Shown here: one piece after another, positions 1-8,169 of the stretch
Layout: the number at the start of each line of letters is the position of its first letter
How positions within the stretch are numbered: the stretch's first letter is position 1
Source of the DNA: DASPKS01 sp035628035
Lineage (GTDB): Bacteria > Bacteroidota > Rhodothermia > Rhodothermales > Rubricoccaceae
Direction: 5' to 3'
Length of the DNA stretch: 19,460 nucleotides
NCBI GenBank assembly: GCA_035628035.1
Contig: DASPKS010000246.1
Location: 1-19,460 of the forward strand
The notes under the pieces: model-generated
What the model saw: only the letters and a program-made list of their open reading frames with translations
The model's database searches: none
Told to the model about the DNA's origin: nothing
Translations under genes and position numbers: made by a program

Positions 1-62
1 TCAAGGTAGAGCGCTGTGTTTTCGCGATCAACCCCGACCGCCCCTCAGACCCCGGTGCCGGC

Positions 63-1184
63 TCAGACGTTGAACCGGAACAGCAGCACGTCGCCGTCCT
101 GGACGACGTACTCCTTCCCCTCGCTCCGCATGAGCCCGGCCTCGCGGGCGGCAGCCTCCGAGCCGAGCCGGTCGTAGTCGAGGTAAGAAATGGTCTCGGC
201 GCGGATGAAGCCGCGCTCGAAGTCGGTGTGGATGACGGCGGCGGCCTGCGGCGCCTTCGTGCCGCGGCGGATCGTCCACGCGCGGGCCTCCTTCGGACCG
301 GCGGTGAAGTAGGTGATGAGGCCGAGCAGCGCGTAGGCCGCGTGGACGAGCTTCTCCAGCCCGCTCTCTTCGAGCCCCGCCGCCGCGAGGAAGTCGGCCC
401 GTTCTTCTTTTGGGAGTGCGGCGAGCTGCGCCTCGAACTCGGCCGAGATCACGACGACGCCGGCGCCTTCTTCCTCGGCACGCGTGCGGACCTGCTCGAC
501 GTACGCGTTTCCGGAGGAACGTCCCTCCGGTCCGTTTCCGTCCGGGAGGTTGCCCTCGGCCACGTTGGCGGCATAGAGAACGGGCTTGGCCGTGAGGAGG
601 AACAGCTCGCGGAAGAACCCGGCTTCGGTGTCGGTCGCCTCGAGGAGGCGGGCGGGGCGGCCTTCGGAGAGGTGCGCTTCCAGCCTATCGAGGAAAGCGG
701 CCTCGGCGCGGGCGTCCTTGTCGCCCACCTTCACCTGCTTCGCCACGCGGTCCTTCCGCTTCGCCAGTGTGTCGAGGTCCTTCAGGAGCAGCTCCGTCTC
801 GATGGTCTCGATGTCGCGGAGGGGGTCGACCGAGCCCTCGATGTGGACGACGTTGGGGTCCTCGAAGCAGCGGACGACGTGGACGATGGCGTCCACCTCG
901 CGGATGTGCGCGAGGAACTGGTTGCCGAGCCCCTCCCCCTTCGACGCCCCCGCCACGAGGCCCGCGATGTCGACGAACTCGATGACCGCCGGGACCACCT
1001 GCGCCGACTTCGCCAGGCTAGCGAGCCGGTCGAGCCGCGCGTCGGGCACGGCGACGACGCCCACGTTCGGCTCGATGGTACAGAACGGGTAGTTCGCCGC
1101 CTCGGCGCCCGCCTCGCTGAGCGCGTTGAAGAGCGTGCTCTTCCCCACGTTGGGGAGGCCGACGATGCCGACGCGGAGGGCCAT
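63..1184 (-). CDS. ychF: YchF/OLA1-family ribosome-associated ATPase
   Basis: The 373-residue product is a complete YchF-type P-loop NTPase. This family binds ribosomes, prefers ATP to GTP and is linked to translation and stress responses. The P-loop GLPNVGKST is at residues 9-17, VDIAGLVAGASKGEGLG begins at 71, and the degenerate base-recognition segment NVAE is at 207-210. A C-terminal TGS domain contains FERGFIRAE and ends DGDVLLFRFNV, the usual end of the family. I chose the ATG at 1184 because the protein then begins MALRVG; a TTG two codons upstream is possible. Residues about 211-226 form a Gly/Ser/Pro-rich insertion after the NVAE motif. No Shine-Dalgarno is visible. It is divergent from the exported-protein gene starting at 1325. 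The 62 bases before its stop hold nothing I can identify. Confidence 0.97.
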   Translation of the reverse strand: MALRVGIVGLPNVGKSTLFNALSEAGAEAANYPFCTIEPNVGVVAVPDARLDRLASLAKSAQVVPAVIEFVDIAGLVAGASKGEGLGNQFLAHIREVDAIVHVVRCFEDPNVVHIEGSVDPLRDIETIETELLLKDLDTLAKRKDRVAKQVKVGDKDARAEAAFLDRLEAHLSEGRPARLLEATDTEAGFFRELFLLTAKPVLYAANVAEGNLPDGNGPEGRSSGNAYVEQVRTRAEEEGAGVVVISAEFEAQLAALPKEERADFLAAAGLEESGLEKLVHAAYALLGLITYFTAGPKEARAWTIRRGTKAPQAAAVIHTDFERGFIRAETISYLDYDRLGSEAAAREAGLMRSEGKEYVVQDGDVLLFRFNV

Positions 1185-1295
1185 GGGCAATAGACGGAGG
1201 ACAGAAGACAGCGGACGGAAGGCGATGGCGAAGTCGCTCCCGTATCATCGGCAGTCTAGCCCCGTGGCTCCCCCGGGGGGTTGCATTCTCCACGA

Positions 1296-1312
1296 AATGG
1301 CCGAAGGCCATT
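1296..1312. other. Small perfect hairpin just before a GTG start
   Basis: AATGGCC and GGCCATT form a perfect 7-bp inverted repeat around the loop GAA, ending 12 bases before the GTG start at 1325. The first arm contains an ATG that is not in frame with that gene. It could restrict ribosome access or bind a regulator, but nothing in the sequence proves a function. Confidence 0.3.
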
Positions 1313-1324
1313 CCATCGAAAACC

Positions 1325-1804
1325 GTGCGCCCGCTCCTCTTGCTCCTCACCCTGCTCATCCCTGCCGTCCGCGCGCAGGGCGACGCGCCGGTGCTCCACG
1401 TCGGCGGCGGGCTGGTGCCGGGGGTCGGGGCGTACGCCTCGTTCGCGCGCCCGACGCTCTCGCTCTTCACGCAGGAGGGCGCGCTCTACGCGGACTACAC
1501 CCCCACGGGCGAGCGGCGGCTGCTCGTGGCCGTCGGCGTCGGCGGAGGCGTCCGGGTCTTCCGTGTGGCTGACCTCCTTGGCCAGCCCACGCCGCCGGGG
1601 CTCGACCTCGACGCGGGCGTCCGCCTCGGCCCGGCGTTCTACTTCTCGCTCTTCGAGGAGACGGCCGCCGGCCGCGCCCGCTCGTTCCGCGTGATGTTCG
1701 ACCCCTTCGCACGGGCCTCGCTCGACCTCGCCGGGCGGCGGGTCTTCGGCGAGGTCGGCGCGCAGGCCCCCACCTTCCGCGGGGGGCTCGCGCTCTCGTT
1801 CTAG
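1325..1804 (+). CDS. Small exported barrel-like hypothetical protein
   Basis: The product is 159 residues with a short N-terminal signal peptide (hydrophobic LLLLLTLLIPA, probable cleavage after AVRA or nearby). The mature part alternates polar and hydrophobic residues, has many glycines and aromatic positions, and ends GGLALSF with a terminal phenylalanine, as outer-membrane barrel strands do. I do not recognise a named family. The GTG at 1325 is used because no in-frame ATG lies upstream in a sensible position and the signal peptide begins right there. The TAG stop overlaps that of the convergent metallophosphatase within one CTAG at 1801-1804. That the codon pattern continues to the exact overlap supports a real gene. 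An outer-membrane or periplasmic location is inferred from the signal peptide and strand pattern only. Confidence 0.7.
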   Translation: MRPLLLLLTLLIPAVRAQGDAPVLHVGGGLVPGVGAYASFARPTLSLFTQEGALYADYTPTGERRLLVAVGVGGGVRVFRVADLLGQPTPPGLDLDAGVRLGPAFYFSLFEETAAGRARSFRVMFDPFARASLDLAGRRVFGEVGAQAPTFRGGLALSF

Positions 1805-2472
1805 CCCGCGTAGCGGACCTGCACGAACGTCCGCTCGGGGAGGCACGCGGCCGTGAGCTTCCCGAACCCGGGGTGCCGGTGGTACACCGCCCCGGTGTCG
1901 ATGTTGATCAGGCGGGGGAGGTTGAGCGGCTGCGGCGTCGGGGTGTGCCCGCACACGACGGTCTTCTCCCACGCGGCGAGGTCGGCGTCGAGGTGGTCGC
2001 GGTGCCAGAGGAGCACGCGCGCGTCGGGCTCGGCGAGGTTCTCGGCCACCGAGCGGTCGGACCGGAGGCCGGCGTGGACGAAGCAGAACGCGGGGGTATC
2101 GAGGAAGAGCTCGGTGCGGCGGAGGAAGTCGACGTGGGCCTCGGGGATGTCGAGGCGGCCCCCGGCGCGGTAGCTGTCGAGTGTGCTCAGGCCGCCGTTG
2201 ACGCGCCAGAGGTCCATCTCGCCGTGGTCTACGTAGTCCAGCATCATCTGGTCGTGGTTGCCGCGGAGGAACGTGCAGGCAGGGCCGGCCCCGTCCTGCG
2301 CCGCCGCTTCGAGCGCGAGCAGCCGCTCGATCACGCCGCGGCTGTCGGGCCCGCGGTCGACGTAGTCCCCGATGAAGACGAGGTGGTCGTCGGGCTTCGG
2401 GGCGAGCGCCTCGAGGAGCACGCCGAGCGTACCCGGGCAGCCGTGGACGTCGCCGATGGCGATGAGGGTCAT
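1801..2472 (-). CDS. Metallophosphoesterase, PPP-type serine/threonine phosphatase-like
   Basis: The 223-residue protein has the complete calcineurin-like metallophosphoesterase motif set: GDVHG at 7-11, GDYVDRGPDS at 35-44, RGNHD at 70-74, FVHAGL at 131-136, CGHTPTP at 174-180 and NIDTGAV at 190-196. These supply the Asp, His and Asn ligands of a two-metal centre. The motif spacing fits bacterial PrpA/ApaH-like protein phosphatases or diadenosine-tetraphosphate hydrolases; the sequence alone does not decide the substrate. There is no signal peptide, so it should be cytosolic. It lies 46 bases downstream of nusB on the same strand and may be co-transcribed with it. The start is the ATG at 2472, placing GDVHG at the usual distance from the N terminus. 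Its stop overlaps the convergent exported-protein gene. Confidence 0.93.
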   Translation of the reverse strand: MTLIAIGDVHGCPGTLGVLLEALAPKPDDHLVFIGDYVDRGPDSRGVIERLLALEAAAQDGAGPACTFLRGNHDQMMLDYVDHGEMDLWRVNGGLSTLDSYRAGGRLDIPEAHVDFLRRTELFLDTPAFCFVHAGLRSDRSVAENLAEPDARVLLWHRDHLDADLAAWEKTVVCGHTPTPQPLNLPRLINIDTGAVYHRHPGFGKLTAACLPERTFVQVRYAG

Positions 2473-2518
2473 GGCACGACGCCTCGCAAAAGGCGGACCG
2501 CCCCGCGCGGGCCCATCC

Positions 2519-3001
2519 CTACTCGGGCGGGGGGGACGACACCGGCGGCGTCATCCCCACGAGCCCGCGCCCCTGCTTCTGCACGCGCCCGTCGGCGAGG
2601 AGCTCGTGGAGGATCGCGTCGAGCACGCCGTTGACGAACCCCCCGCTCCGGGCCGTGCTGAACGCCTTCGCCACCTCGAGCGCCTCGTTGAGCGTGACCT
2701 TCGGGGGGATGTCCTCGAAATACAGCAGTTCGGCGACGGCCATCCGGAGGACGAGGCGGTCGGTGAGGGCGAGCCGCTCAAGCTCCCAGTTCTTCGCGTG
2801 CCGCGCGATGAGGGCGTCGGCCTCCTCGCGGACGTCGAGCGTGCGGAGGAACAGCTTCTCGGCGAAGCGGAGGTACGTCGCCTCCTCCTCGAAGGCCGGC
2901 TGGATGACGGTCTCGAGGACGTGCGCGGGCTCGTCCCCGCTGAGCTCGGCCGCGTAGAGCGCCTGGAGCACGCGCTCGCGGACCTGTCGACGTTTGCTCA
3001 T
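2519..3001 (-). CDS. nusB: Transcription antitermination factor NusB
   Basis: The 160-residue protein is a typical NusB, the small all-helical factor that binds boxA RNA with S10 (NusE) in rRNA antitermination. The basic N terminus MSKRRQVRERVLQALYAAE carries the RNA-binding arginines. The C-terminal half contains the family block LTDRLVLRMAVAELLY, then IPPKVTLNEALEVAK and SGGFVNGVLDAIL. The open frame extends upstream, but the ATG at 3001 gives the normal NusB N terminus, and the upstream extension is Arg/Ala/Pro-rich read-through of another gene's DNA. The last 20 or so residues (GMTPPVSSPPPE) are a disordered tail. It is divergent from comEC with a 142-bp gap. I see no clear Shine-Dalgarno. 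Confidence 0.96.
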   Translation of the reverse strand: MSKRRQVRERVLQALYAAELSGDEPAHVLETVIQPAFEEEATYLRFAEKLFLRTLDVREEADALIARHAKNWELERLALTDRLVLRMAVAELLYFEDIPPKVTLNEALEVAKAFSTARSGGFVNGVLDAILHELLADGRVQKQGRGLVGMTPPVSSPPPE

Positions 3002-3143
3002 GCGAGGGGTGGGGAAGCGGAGACGAGAAGCGCGAAGGGCGGGGAAGATACACTGCCCCTTGGGGGGGCACGCGAAAACCCGACGGACGGGACCCCCTTT
3101 GAATCCTCCTGACAACGTTACGCGGGCGCCCCCTGCGGTGTCT

Positions 3144-5690
3144 ATGGAAGGAGTCCACGGCTCCGCCCTCCCGATGCCGCTCGCCCCGCCCCCTGCGCCG
3201 CTCCGGCCGTTTGCGCGCCCCGCCCTCGCGGCGGCGCTCGGCGCCGGGCTGGGCGTGGCGCTCGCGGCGCGCTGGCCCGGCGCCGGGATCACGTGGTGGG
3301 CCGCGCTCCTCGCCACGGCCATCGTCCTGGCGGTGTCGGTAGCATGGACGACACGACGACGGCTCGTGACCCCTCGCCCGATCGTCTTCGCCGCGGCCGT
3401 GGCTCTCGGTGCCATCGCGCTCGGCGGCGCGCGGATGGCGGCGTGGCAGGCCCTCCCCCCCGACCACGTCGCGTTCGCGGCGGCGGCAGCGCAGCGCCTA
3501 GAGGAGGCAGGCGGCGACCCCACCATCACGCTCTACGGGCACGTGGCCGAGGCGCCCGTGCCCACCGCGACGGGCAACCTCCGGTTCACGCTGCGGGCCG
3601 ATTCCGCCGCGCGGGGGACGACGCGGCACCCTTTGCACGGGGGTGTGCAGGTCACGCTCGGTCGCCCCCGCTACGGCGCCGGTCCCCCGCCGGTCTACCC
3701 GCGCCTCGAAGCCGGCGACCGCGTGATCGTGACCGGCCCCCTCCGCCCGGTACCGCCGCTTCGCAACCCGGCCGACTTCGACTACGGCGCGTGGCTCAGG
3801 CGGCAGGGCGTCCACGCGACCGTCGCCGTCTACGATGCGGAGGCCGTGCGCTTCGTCGGGTCTGATGCAGGCCCGCTCCGGCAGGTCGTCACGGCCACGC
3901 AGGCCCGCGTCCGCCGCGCGCTCGGCCAGCACGTCCGGAGCGACGAGGCGCGGCGGGTGCTAGCGGCGCTGCTCATCGCCGACCGGAGCGGGCTCGACCC
4001 GGACATGCGCACGGCGTTCGTCGAGACGGGGCTGATGCACCTCCTCGCGGTGTCGGGGCTGCACCTCGTGCTCGTGGGGCTCGTGCTGTACCGGCTGCTC
4101 AAGCCGCTGCTCGGCCGGCTCGGCTGGCCGTGGCGGCGCGTCGAGGGCTCGCGGGCGGCGCTGACGCTCGCGCTGCTCGGGCTCTACGTGCTCGTCACCG
4201 GGGCGACGGTATCCGTCGTGCGCGCGTTCGTGATGACGGCGCTGTGGATCGGGGGGACCGTGCTGGAGCGGCCGAGCGACGCGCTCAACGGGCTCGGCGC
4301 GGCGGCCCTCGTCCTCCTCCTCTTCAACCCCGCCACCCTCTTCGACGTGGGGTTCCAGCTCTCCTTCGCCGCCGTCGCGGCCCTCCTCGTGCTCGTGCCC
4401 GTACTGCGCGATCGGGTGCCCGAACGTTGGTCGACCCTACCCATCGCGGGAGGGGTGCTGGATGGGTTGCTCGTCTCCCTCGCGGCCACACTCGGCACGG
4501 GCCCCATCCTCCTCTACCACTTCGGGCAGCTCCCGCTGGCGGGGGTCGTCCTCAACCTCGCGGGCATCCCGGCCTCCGGGATCGCGCTCGGGGCGGGGTT
4601 GGGGAGCGCGCTCTGCGCGGGATGGGCGCCCTTCGCGGCGGAGGCCTTCGGGGCCGTCGCCGAGCTCGGTGCGCTCGCATTGCTGGTGCTCAGCCGCGCA
4701 GGGGCGGAGGCGTTCGAGTGGTCGTTGCTACACCGGTTCGTCCGCGATCCTTGGCTCCTGGCGGCCATCGCTGCCGCGCTCCTGGCGCTCGCAGCGCGCC
4801 GGCGCCCCCGCGTGCGCTGGGGCCTGGCGATTGGGTCCCTCGGAGCCGTCGCCGTGAGCGCCTGGGCAGGCGTGGCGCGCGGCGACAACTCCCCCCGGCT
4901 CGACGTGGTCTTCCTCGACGTGGGCCAGGGCGACGCCGCGCTCGTCACGCTGCCCGGCCCTTACCACGTCCTCATCGACACCGGCCCGCGCGATCCGTAC
5001 TTCGACGCAGGTGCCCGGACGGTCCTCCCCCACCTCCGCCGCTTCGGGGTCCGCCGGCTCGACGCCGTCGTGATCTCGCACCCGCACGCCGACCACTACG
5101 GCGGCCTGGAGACTGTCCTGCGGGAGGTGCCCGTCGGGCGGGTAATCACGAGCGGGCAGCCGAGCGCGGACTCGCTTTGGAACGCGGCGCTCGCGGTGGC
5201 GCGGGCGCGGCGCGTGCCCGTGCGCTCCGTCCGCGCAGGCGACACGCTCGCGGCGGGGCCGGCGGCGCACCTGCATGTCCTCTCGCCCGCGGCCCTGCCC
5301 GAGCTGGGCGACGACCCCAACGACGCCTCCGTCGTGCTCCGGCTCGAATACGGCGCTACCTCTTTCCTCTTCACAGGTGACGCCGAGGCCGGCAGCGAGG
5401 CCGCCCTCCTCGCGCACTACGGGCCCGCGCTCCGGAGCACCGTCGTCAAGGTGGGGCACCACGGCTCGCGGACGAGCTCGACGGCACCGTTCGTCCAGGC
5501 CGTCGCTGCGGGTGGCGCTCCCGCGTTCGCCGTGGTGCCGGTGGCACGCCGGAATCGCTACGGGCTCCCCGACGAGGAGCCGCTGGGCCGCTGGATGATG
5601 ACCGGCGCCGCGGTCGTCCAGACCGGCCGAGAGGGCGCGGTGTGGCTCCGCTCCGATGGTCAGCGCGTCGAGCGCGTGCGCTGGCGCTAG
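3144..5690 (+). CDS. comEC: ComEC/Rec2 DNA-uptake channel with metallo-beta-lactamase domain
   Basis: The 848-residue polytopic membrane protein is a full-length ComEC, the inner-membrane channel that carries single-stranded DNA into the cytoplasm during natural transformation. The order is normal: N-terminal hydrophobic segments and a DUF4131/OB-like soluble part (to about residue 235), then the Competence domain with the hallmark GLMHLLAVSGLHLVLVG and many membrane helices. The C-terminal metallo-beta-lactamase domain starts at LDVVFLDVGQGDAALV. It has the metal-binding motif HPHADH at 646-651, then FTGDAE and KVGHHGSRTS, so the putative nuclease site is intact. The ATG at 3144 was chosen, with ATG 3174 as an alternative; the longer open frame to 2994 overlaps nusB. 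No other competence gene is in the window. Its stop shares CTAG with the convergent methyltransferase. Confidence 0.96.
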   Translation: MEGVHGSALPMPLAPPPAPLRPFARPALAAALGAGLGVALAARWPGAGITWWAALLATAIVLAVSVAWTTRRRLVTPRPIVFAAAVALGAIALGGARMAAWQALPPDHVAFAAAAAQRLEEAGGDPTITLYGHVAEAPVPTATGNLRFTLRADSAARGTTRHPLHGGVQVTLGRPRYGAGPPPVYPRLEAGDRVIVTGPLRPVPPLRNPADFDYGAWLRRQGVHATVAVYDAEAVRFVGSDAGPLRQVVTATQARVRRALGQHVRSDEARRVLAALLIADRSGLDPDMRTAFVETGLMHLLAVSGLHLVLVGLVLYRLLKPLLGRLGWPWRRVEGSRAALTLALLGLYVLVTGATVSVVRAFVMTALWIGGTVLERPSDALNGLGAAALVLLLFNPATLFDVGFQLSFAAVAALLVLVPVLRDRVPERWSTLPIAGGVLDGLLVSLAATLGTGPILLYHFGQLPLAGVVLNLAGIPASGIALGAGLGSALCAGWAPFAAEAFGAVAELGALALLVLSRAGAEAFEWSLLHRFVRDPWLLAAIAAALLALAARRRPRVRWGLAIGSLGAVAVSAWAGVARGDNSPRLDVVFLDVGQGDAALVTLPGPYHVLIDTGPRDPYFDAGARTVLPHLRRFGVRRLDAVVISHPHADHYGGLETVLREVPVGRVITSGQPSADSLWNAALAVARARRVPVRSVRAGDTLAAGPAAHLHVLSPAALPELGDDPNDASVVLRLEYGATSFLFTGDAEAGSEAALLAHYGPALRSTVVKVGHHGSRTSSTAPFVQAVAAGGAPAFAVVPVARRNRYGLPDEEPLGRWMMTGAAVVQTGREGAVWLRSDGQRVERVRWR

Positions 5691-6568
5691 CGCGCGTCGT
5701 CGAGCGGGCGGAAGTGGTCGGGGCGGTAGCGCGGGGTGAGCCAGCGCCGGAGGCGCCGTCCGACCGGCGCGAGGAGCTGCTCGTGCAGGGCGCCGAGCGG
5801 GCCGCCGCCGTACCGCCGCGACGCCGCCCCCACCTCCGGCGACTCCCCCTGGCCCCGGTCCCACGCCGCCGCGTAGTCGTCCTGCTGCGGGGGGCGCGCG
5901 AGCGGGGCGACCGCAGCCACGCGGCGGGCCCGCACGAAGAGGTACGTCGGCGCGCGGTTGACCAGCGTGACGCGTGAGCGGACCTCAGCGGGGTCGGCCA
6001 CCGCGCGCCACCGCGCGAGCCGGGAGTCCACGCAGAGCACGACCTCCTCCACCGCGTAGCCGTTCTCGGGGGTGAACACGCGGAAGAAGAGCTCGGGGCT
6101 GAACTGGTAGAAGCCGTGCCCGAAGAGGTTGTTGGCCGGGGTATAGGCGAGGAAGTGCCCGCCGACCGTCACCATCTCCATCGCGCTGCGGAGCGCGACG
6201 GGGACGTTGAAAACGTGCTCGAGCGAGCCGCCGTCGAACACCACCGTGTAGCGGTTCTTGTACTCGTCCGGGAGCGGGGCGTTGAAGTCGTGGAGGTGCG
6301 TGGCGCCCTCATAGGCGGAGACGTCGAAGGAGTCGACCTCGTGGGCGCCGAGGAGGCGGAGGAACGGCTCGGCGTAGCCGCCGGCCTCCAAAAAGATGGA
6401 GGCCAGGGTGGTGTCGTCGAGGGCGAGGCGCTGCCGCTGGGCCGCCCCGTGGAGCTGCCGCGCGGAGAGGTGGAGCCCCTGCCGGCCGAGGGTGGCCGTA
6501 CGTGCGAAGTCCACGCCGCGGCGGCGGACGTAGGCGAGGTAGCGCGCGGCGTTGCGGTCGATCCCCAT
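5687..6568 (-). CDS. Class I SAM methyltransferase-like protein
   Basis: The 293-residue protein resembles a family of class I methyltransferase-fold proteins often seen near surface polysaccharide genes in Bacteroidota. The key segment is FDGGSLEHVFNVPVAL at 111-126, where the Asp-Gly-Gly-Ser and Glu-His positions match the motif II-III region of such enzymes. It follows an acidic strand VDSFDVSAYEGAT at 79-91 that could hold the adenosyl group. HGFYQFSPELFF at 151-162 is also typical. The usual glycine-rich motif I is poorly formed, so activity is uncertain. Residues after about 225 are proline/arginine-rich and probably a flexible tail. It starts at ATG 6568. The stop lies within the CTAG at 5687-5690 shared with comEC. 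The substrate cannot be inferred. Confidence 0.75.
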   Translation of the reverse strand: MGIDRNAARYLAYVRRRGVDFARTATLGRQGLHLSARQLHGAAQRQRLALDDTTLASIFLEAGGYAEPFLRLLGAHEVDSFDVSAYEGATHLHDFNAPLPDEYKNRYTVVFDGGSLEHVFNVPVALRSAMEMVTVGGHFLAYTPANNLFGHGFYQFSPELFFRVFTPENGYAVEEVVLCVDSRLARWRAVADPAEVRSRVTLVNRAPTYLFVRARRVAAVAPLARPPQQDDYAAAWDRGQGESPEVGAASRRYGGGPLGALHEQLLAPVGRRLRRWLTPRYRPDHFRPLDDAR

Positions 6569-6613
6569 GGGCGTGCGGAGCGGGCCGGAGGTTACGGGCC
6601 GCCTCCGGGGCAG

Positions 6614-7354
6614 TCAAGCAGCCGGCGGCACCTCGGCGGTGCCCCGCCCCGGCCCCACCGCGACGAGGTCGAGGATCATGATCTTCTGCCAGATCTTCCC
6701 CGCGAGGCTCGCCGCGAGCGCCTCCACGTCGTTGACGGCGCCGAGCACGACGGGGTCGTTGAGGACCTGCACGTGGAGCGCAGCGAGCTTGGCGGTGAGC
6801 GAGAGGAGTTCGGAGCAGTAGTCGAGGTAGCGGGCGAGCTCGAACCGCGTGAGCGTGCGCGCCGGCGAGGAGGCGGTCGTGCGTTCGGGCGAGAGGACCT
6901 GCTCGGGGTCCTTCGTGAGCTGGTGCATGTCCACGATGTGCACCACGCTGCGGAGGCGGTGGAGGGCGGCGAGGGCGCGGCGCCGCTTCGCGCGCGTCTC
7001 CAGCGAGAGCAGCGAGAAGATGGCCAGCGAAAGGAGGATGACCTCGTTCACGGCCGACTCCAGCGTCGGGATGAGCACGGCCGCGTCGTCGACGCGGATG
7101 AGCACGCGGAGGCCGTACACCACGAGGCCGAGGGCGATGGCGAGCACGGCGGCGATGCCGAGCGCGGCCCCGATGCGGAGCGGCCAGATCGGCCGTCGCA
7201 GCCGCGCCATCGTGGCCTCGACGTCTTCGGCGAGCCGCCGTAGCTCCGCGGTCACGCGCCCGAGCCCGGAGCCGGGGAACCGCTCCTCGACCCGGCGCTC
7301 CAGCGCCGCGATGGTCTCCAGGATGCGGGCGGGGTCGAGCTCGTCGTACGGCAC
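6614..7354 (-). CDS. Conserved two-helix membrane protein, unknown function
   Basis: The 246-residue protein has a charged N-terminal helical region (1-58), two hydrophobic segments at about 61-81 and 104-119, and a long C-terminal helical cytosolic-type domain. The latter includes the distinctive stretch SVVHIVDMHQLTKDPEQ around 136-152. This layout suggests an integral inner-membrane protein with both large domains on the same side. I recognise no named family. The start is a GTG at 7354, only two bases after the stop of the upstream barrel gene, which implies translational coupling and one transcript. The next in-frame Met (residue 49) would remove the conserved-looking N-terminal helix. 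No catalytic motif is visible. Confidence 0.75.
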   Translation of the reverse strand: MPYDELDPARILETIAALERRVEERFPGSGLGRVTAELRRLAEDVEATMARLRRPIWPLRIGAALGIAAVLAIALGLVVYGLRVLIRVDDAAVLIPTLESAVNEVILLSLAIFSLLSLETRAKRRRALAALHRLRSVVHIVDMHQLTKDPEQVLSPERTTASSPARTLTRFELARYLDYCSELLSLTAKLAALHVQVLNDPVVLGAVNDVEALAASLAGKIWQKIMILDLVAVGPGRGTAEVPPAA

Positions 7355-7356
7355 GC

Positions 7357-8091
7357 CTACCGCTGCCCGAGCTTGATCTCGGTACCCAGCTCCAAGCGCG
7401 GCATGAGAACGAAGCTCCGGCTAGCGTCGCCCGGCGTGAGCTCCTCGTCCTCGCACGGGCCCTCGTTGCAGATCCCCACCGGCGCGGGGAAGCCGTGGAG
7501 GGCGGCCTCCCCGAAGAGGGTGACCCGCCCGAGCGAAGTGAGGTCGGTGTGCGCCCCCGCGACGCCCCGCACGGAAGTCCGGCCCTCGGTGGAGATGCAT
7601 ACGCCCGCCGGGGCGAAGAACGGCACGCACTCGGCGCTCCCGAAATCGCCCGTGGCGCTGGAGCTGATGGCGCCGCCGCCGAGGAAGAGGTGGGTAGAAC
7701 CCATGACGCCCCCACGGTCGAACCAGGGGCGGAAGACGAGGTCGAGGTCGTAGAGCCAGTTGCTCATCCCGTAGTCCTCGGGATGTTCGATCTCCCCTGC
7801 CTCCGGGAGGCTCGACGGCATGTACGCGCCGTGGAGGCGGATGCCGAAGCTGGGCGAGACCCAGTACGTCGCCGTCGCCCCGAAGATGGACGAGAAGCCG
7901 GGGGACCACCCCTCCTCCCCTTCACCGCCCAGCTCCGGCGTCGTGAACCAGTCGCTAGACCACGCGCCTCCGGCGTAGATGCCGAGGTCGAAGAGGCTAG
8001 CGCGACGGGCTATGAGATCGTCCTGGGCCTGAGCGGGGAGGGCGGCGGCAACCGTGAGGAGAGCGAAGAGGCTGAGGGGTCGGGCGACCAT
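7357..8091 (-). CDS. Outer-membrane beta-barrel-like exported protein
   Basis: The 244-residue protein starts with a clear signal peptide (MVARPLSLFALLTVAAALPAQA, cleavage likely before QDD). The mature part is rich in Gly, Ser and aromatics in an alternating pattern typical of small outer-membrane barrels (FGATATYWVSPSFGIRLHG; STHLFLGGGAISSSATG). It ends PRLELGTEIKLGQR. Two cysteine pairs, one near CVPFFAPAGVC and one near GICNEGPCED, could form periplasmic or surface disulfides. I chose the ATG at 8091 over longer starts because it begins the signal peptide and is preceded by a GGAGG at 8098-8102. A candidate promoter lies about 80 bases upstream. The function is unknown; lipid A-modifying, porin-like and structural barrels are all possible. 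Confidence 0.82.
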   Translation of the reverse strand: MVARPLSLFALLTVAAALPAQAQDDLIARRASLFDLGIYAGGAWSSDWFTTPELGGEGEEGWSPGFSSIFGATATYWVSPSFGIRLHGAYMPSSLPEAGEIEHPEDYGMSNWLYDLDLVFRPWFDRGGVMGSTHLFLGGGAISSSATGDFGSAECVPFFAPAGVCISTEGRTSVRGVAGAHTDLTSLGRVTLFGEAALHGFPAPVGICNEGPCEDEELTPGDASRSFVLMPRLELGTEIKLGQR

Positions 8092-8097
8092 GGCGAT

Positions 8098-8102
8098 CCT
8101 CC
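8098..8102 (-). promoter_or_regulatory. Shine-Dalgarno site of the barrel protein gene
   Basis: The minus strand reads GGAGG six bases before the ATG at 8091. It is one of only two strong Shine-Dalgarno sequences in this window; most other starts have none, as is common in Bacteroidota. It fixes the start at 8091. Confidence 0.75.
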
Positions 8103-8169
8103 AACATGCTGGGTGATGCAACTGCCGCCCTGACCTCACTCGCGGCCCTCGCACACGCGACAGACCCGA

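Noticed and set aside
228..1193. A 321-codon plus-strand frame across ychF
   Set aside because: Antisense shadow of the conserved ychF gene, with Arg/Glu/Val-rich composition and no recognisable motif.
2485..2510. Intrinsic terminator after nusB (GGCGG/CCGCC followed by TTTT)
   Set aside because: A realistic loop leaves only about four pairs, so the stem is too weak to call.
3002..3529. N-terminal extension of nusB upstream of 3001
   Set aside because: The extension is Arg/Ala-rich read-through opposite comEC; ATG at 3001 yields a standard NusB.
6309..7715. A 468-codon minus-strand frame over three genes
   Set aside because: It overlaps the methyltransferase-like, membrane and barrel genes out of frame and is Arg/Pro/Ala-rich.
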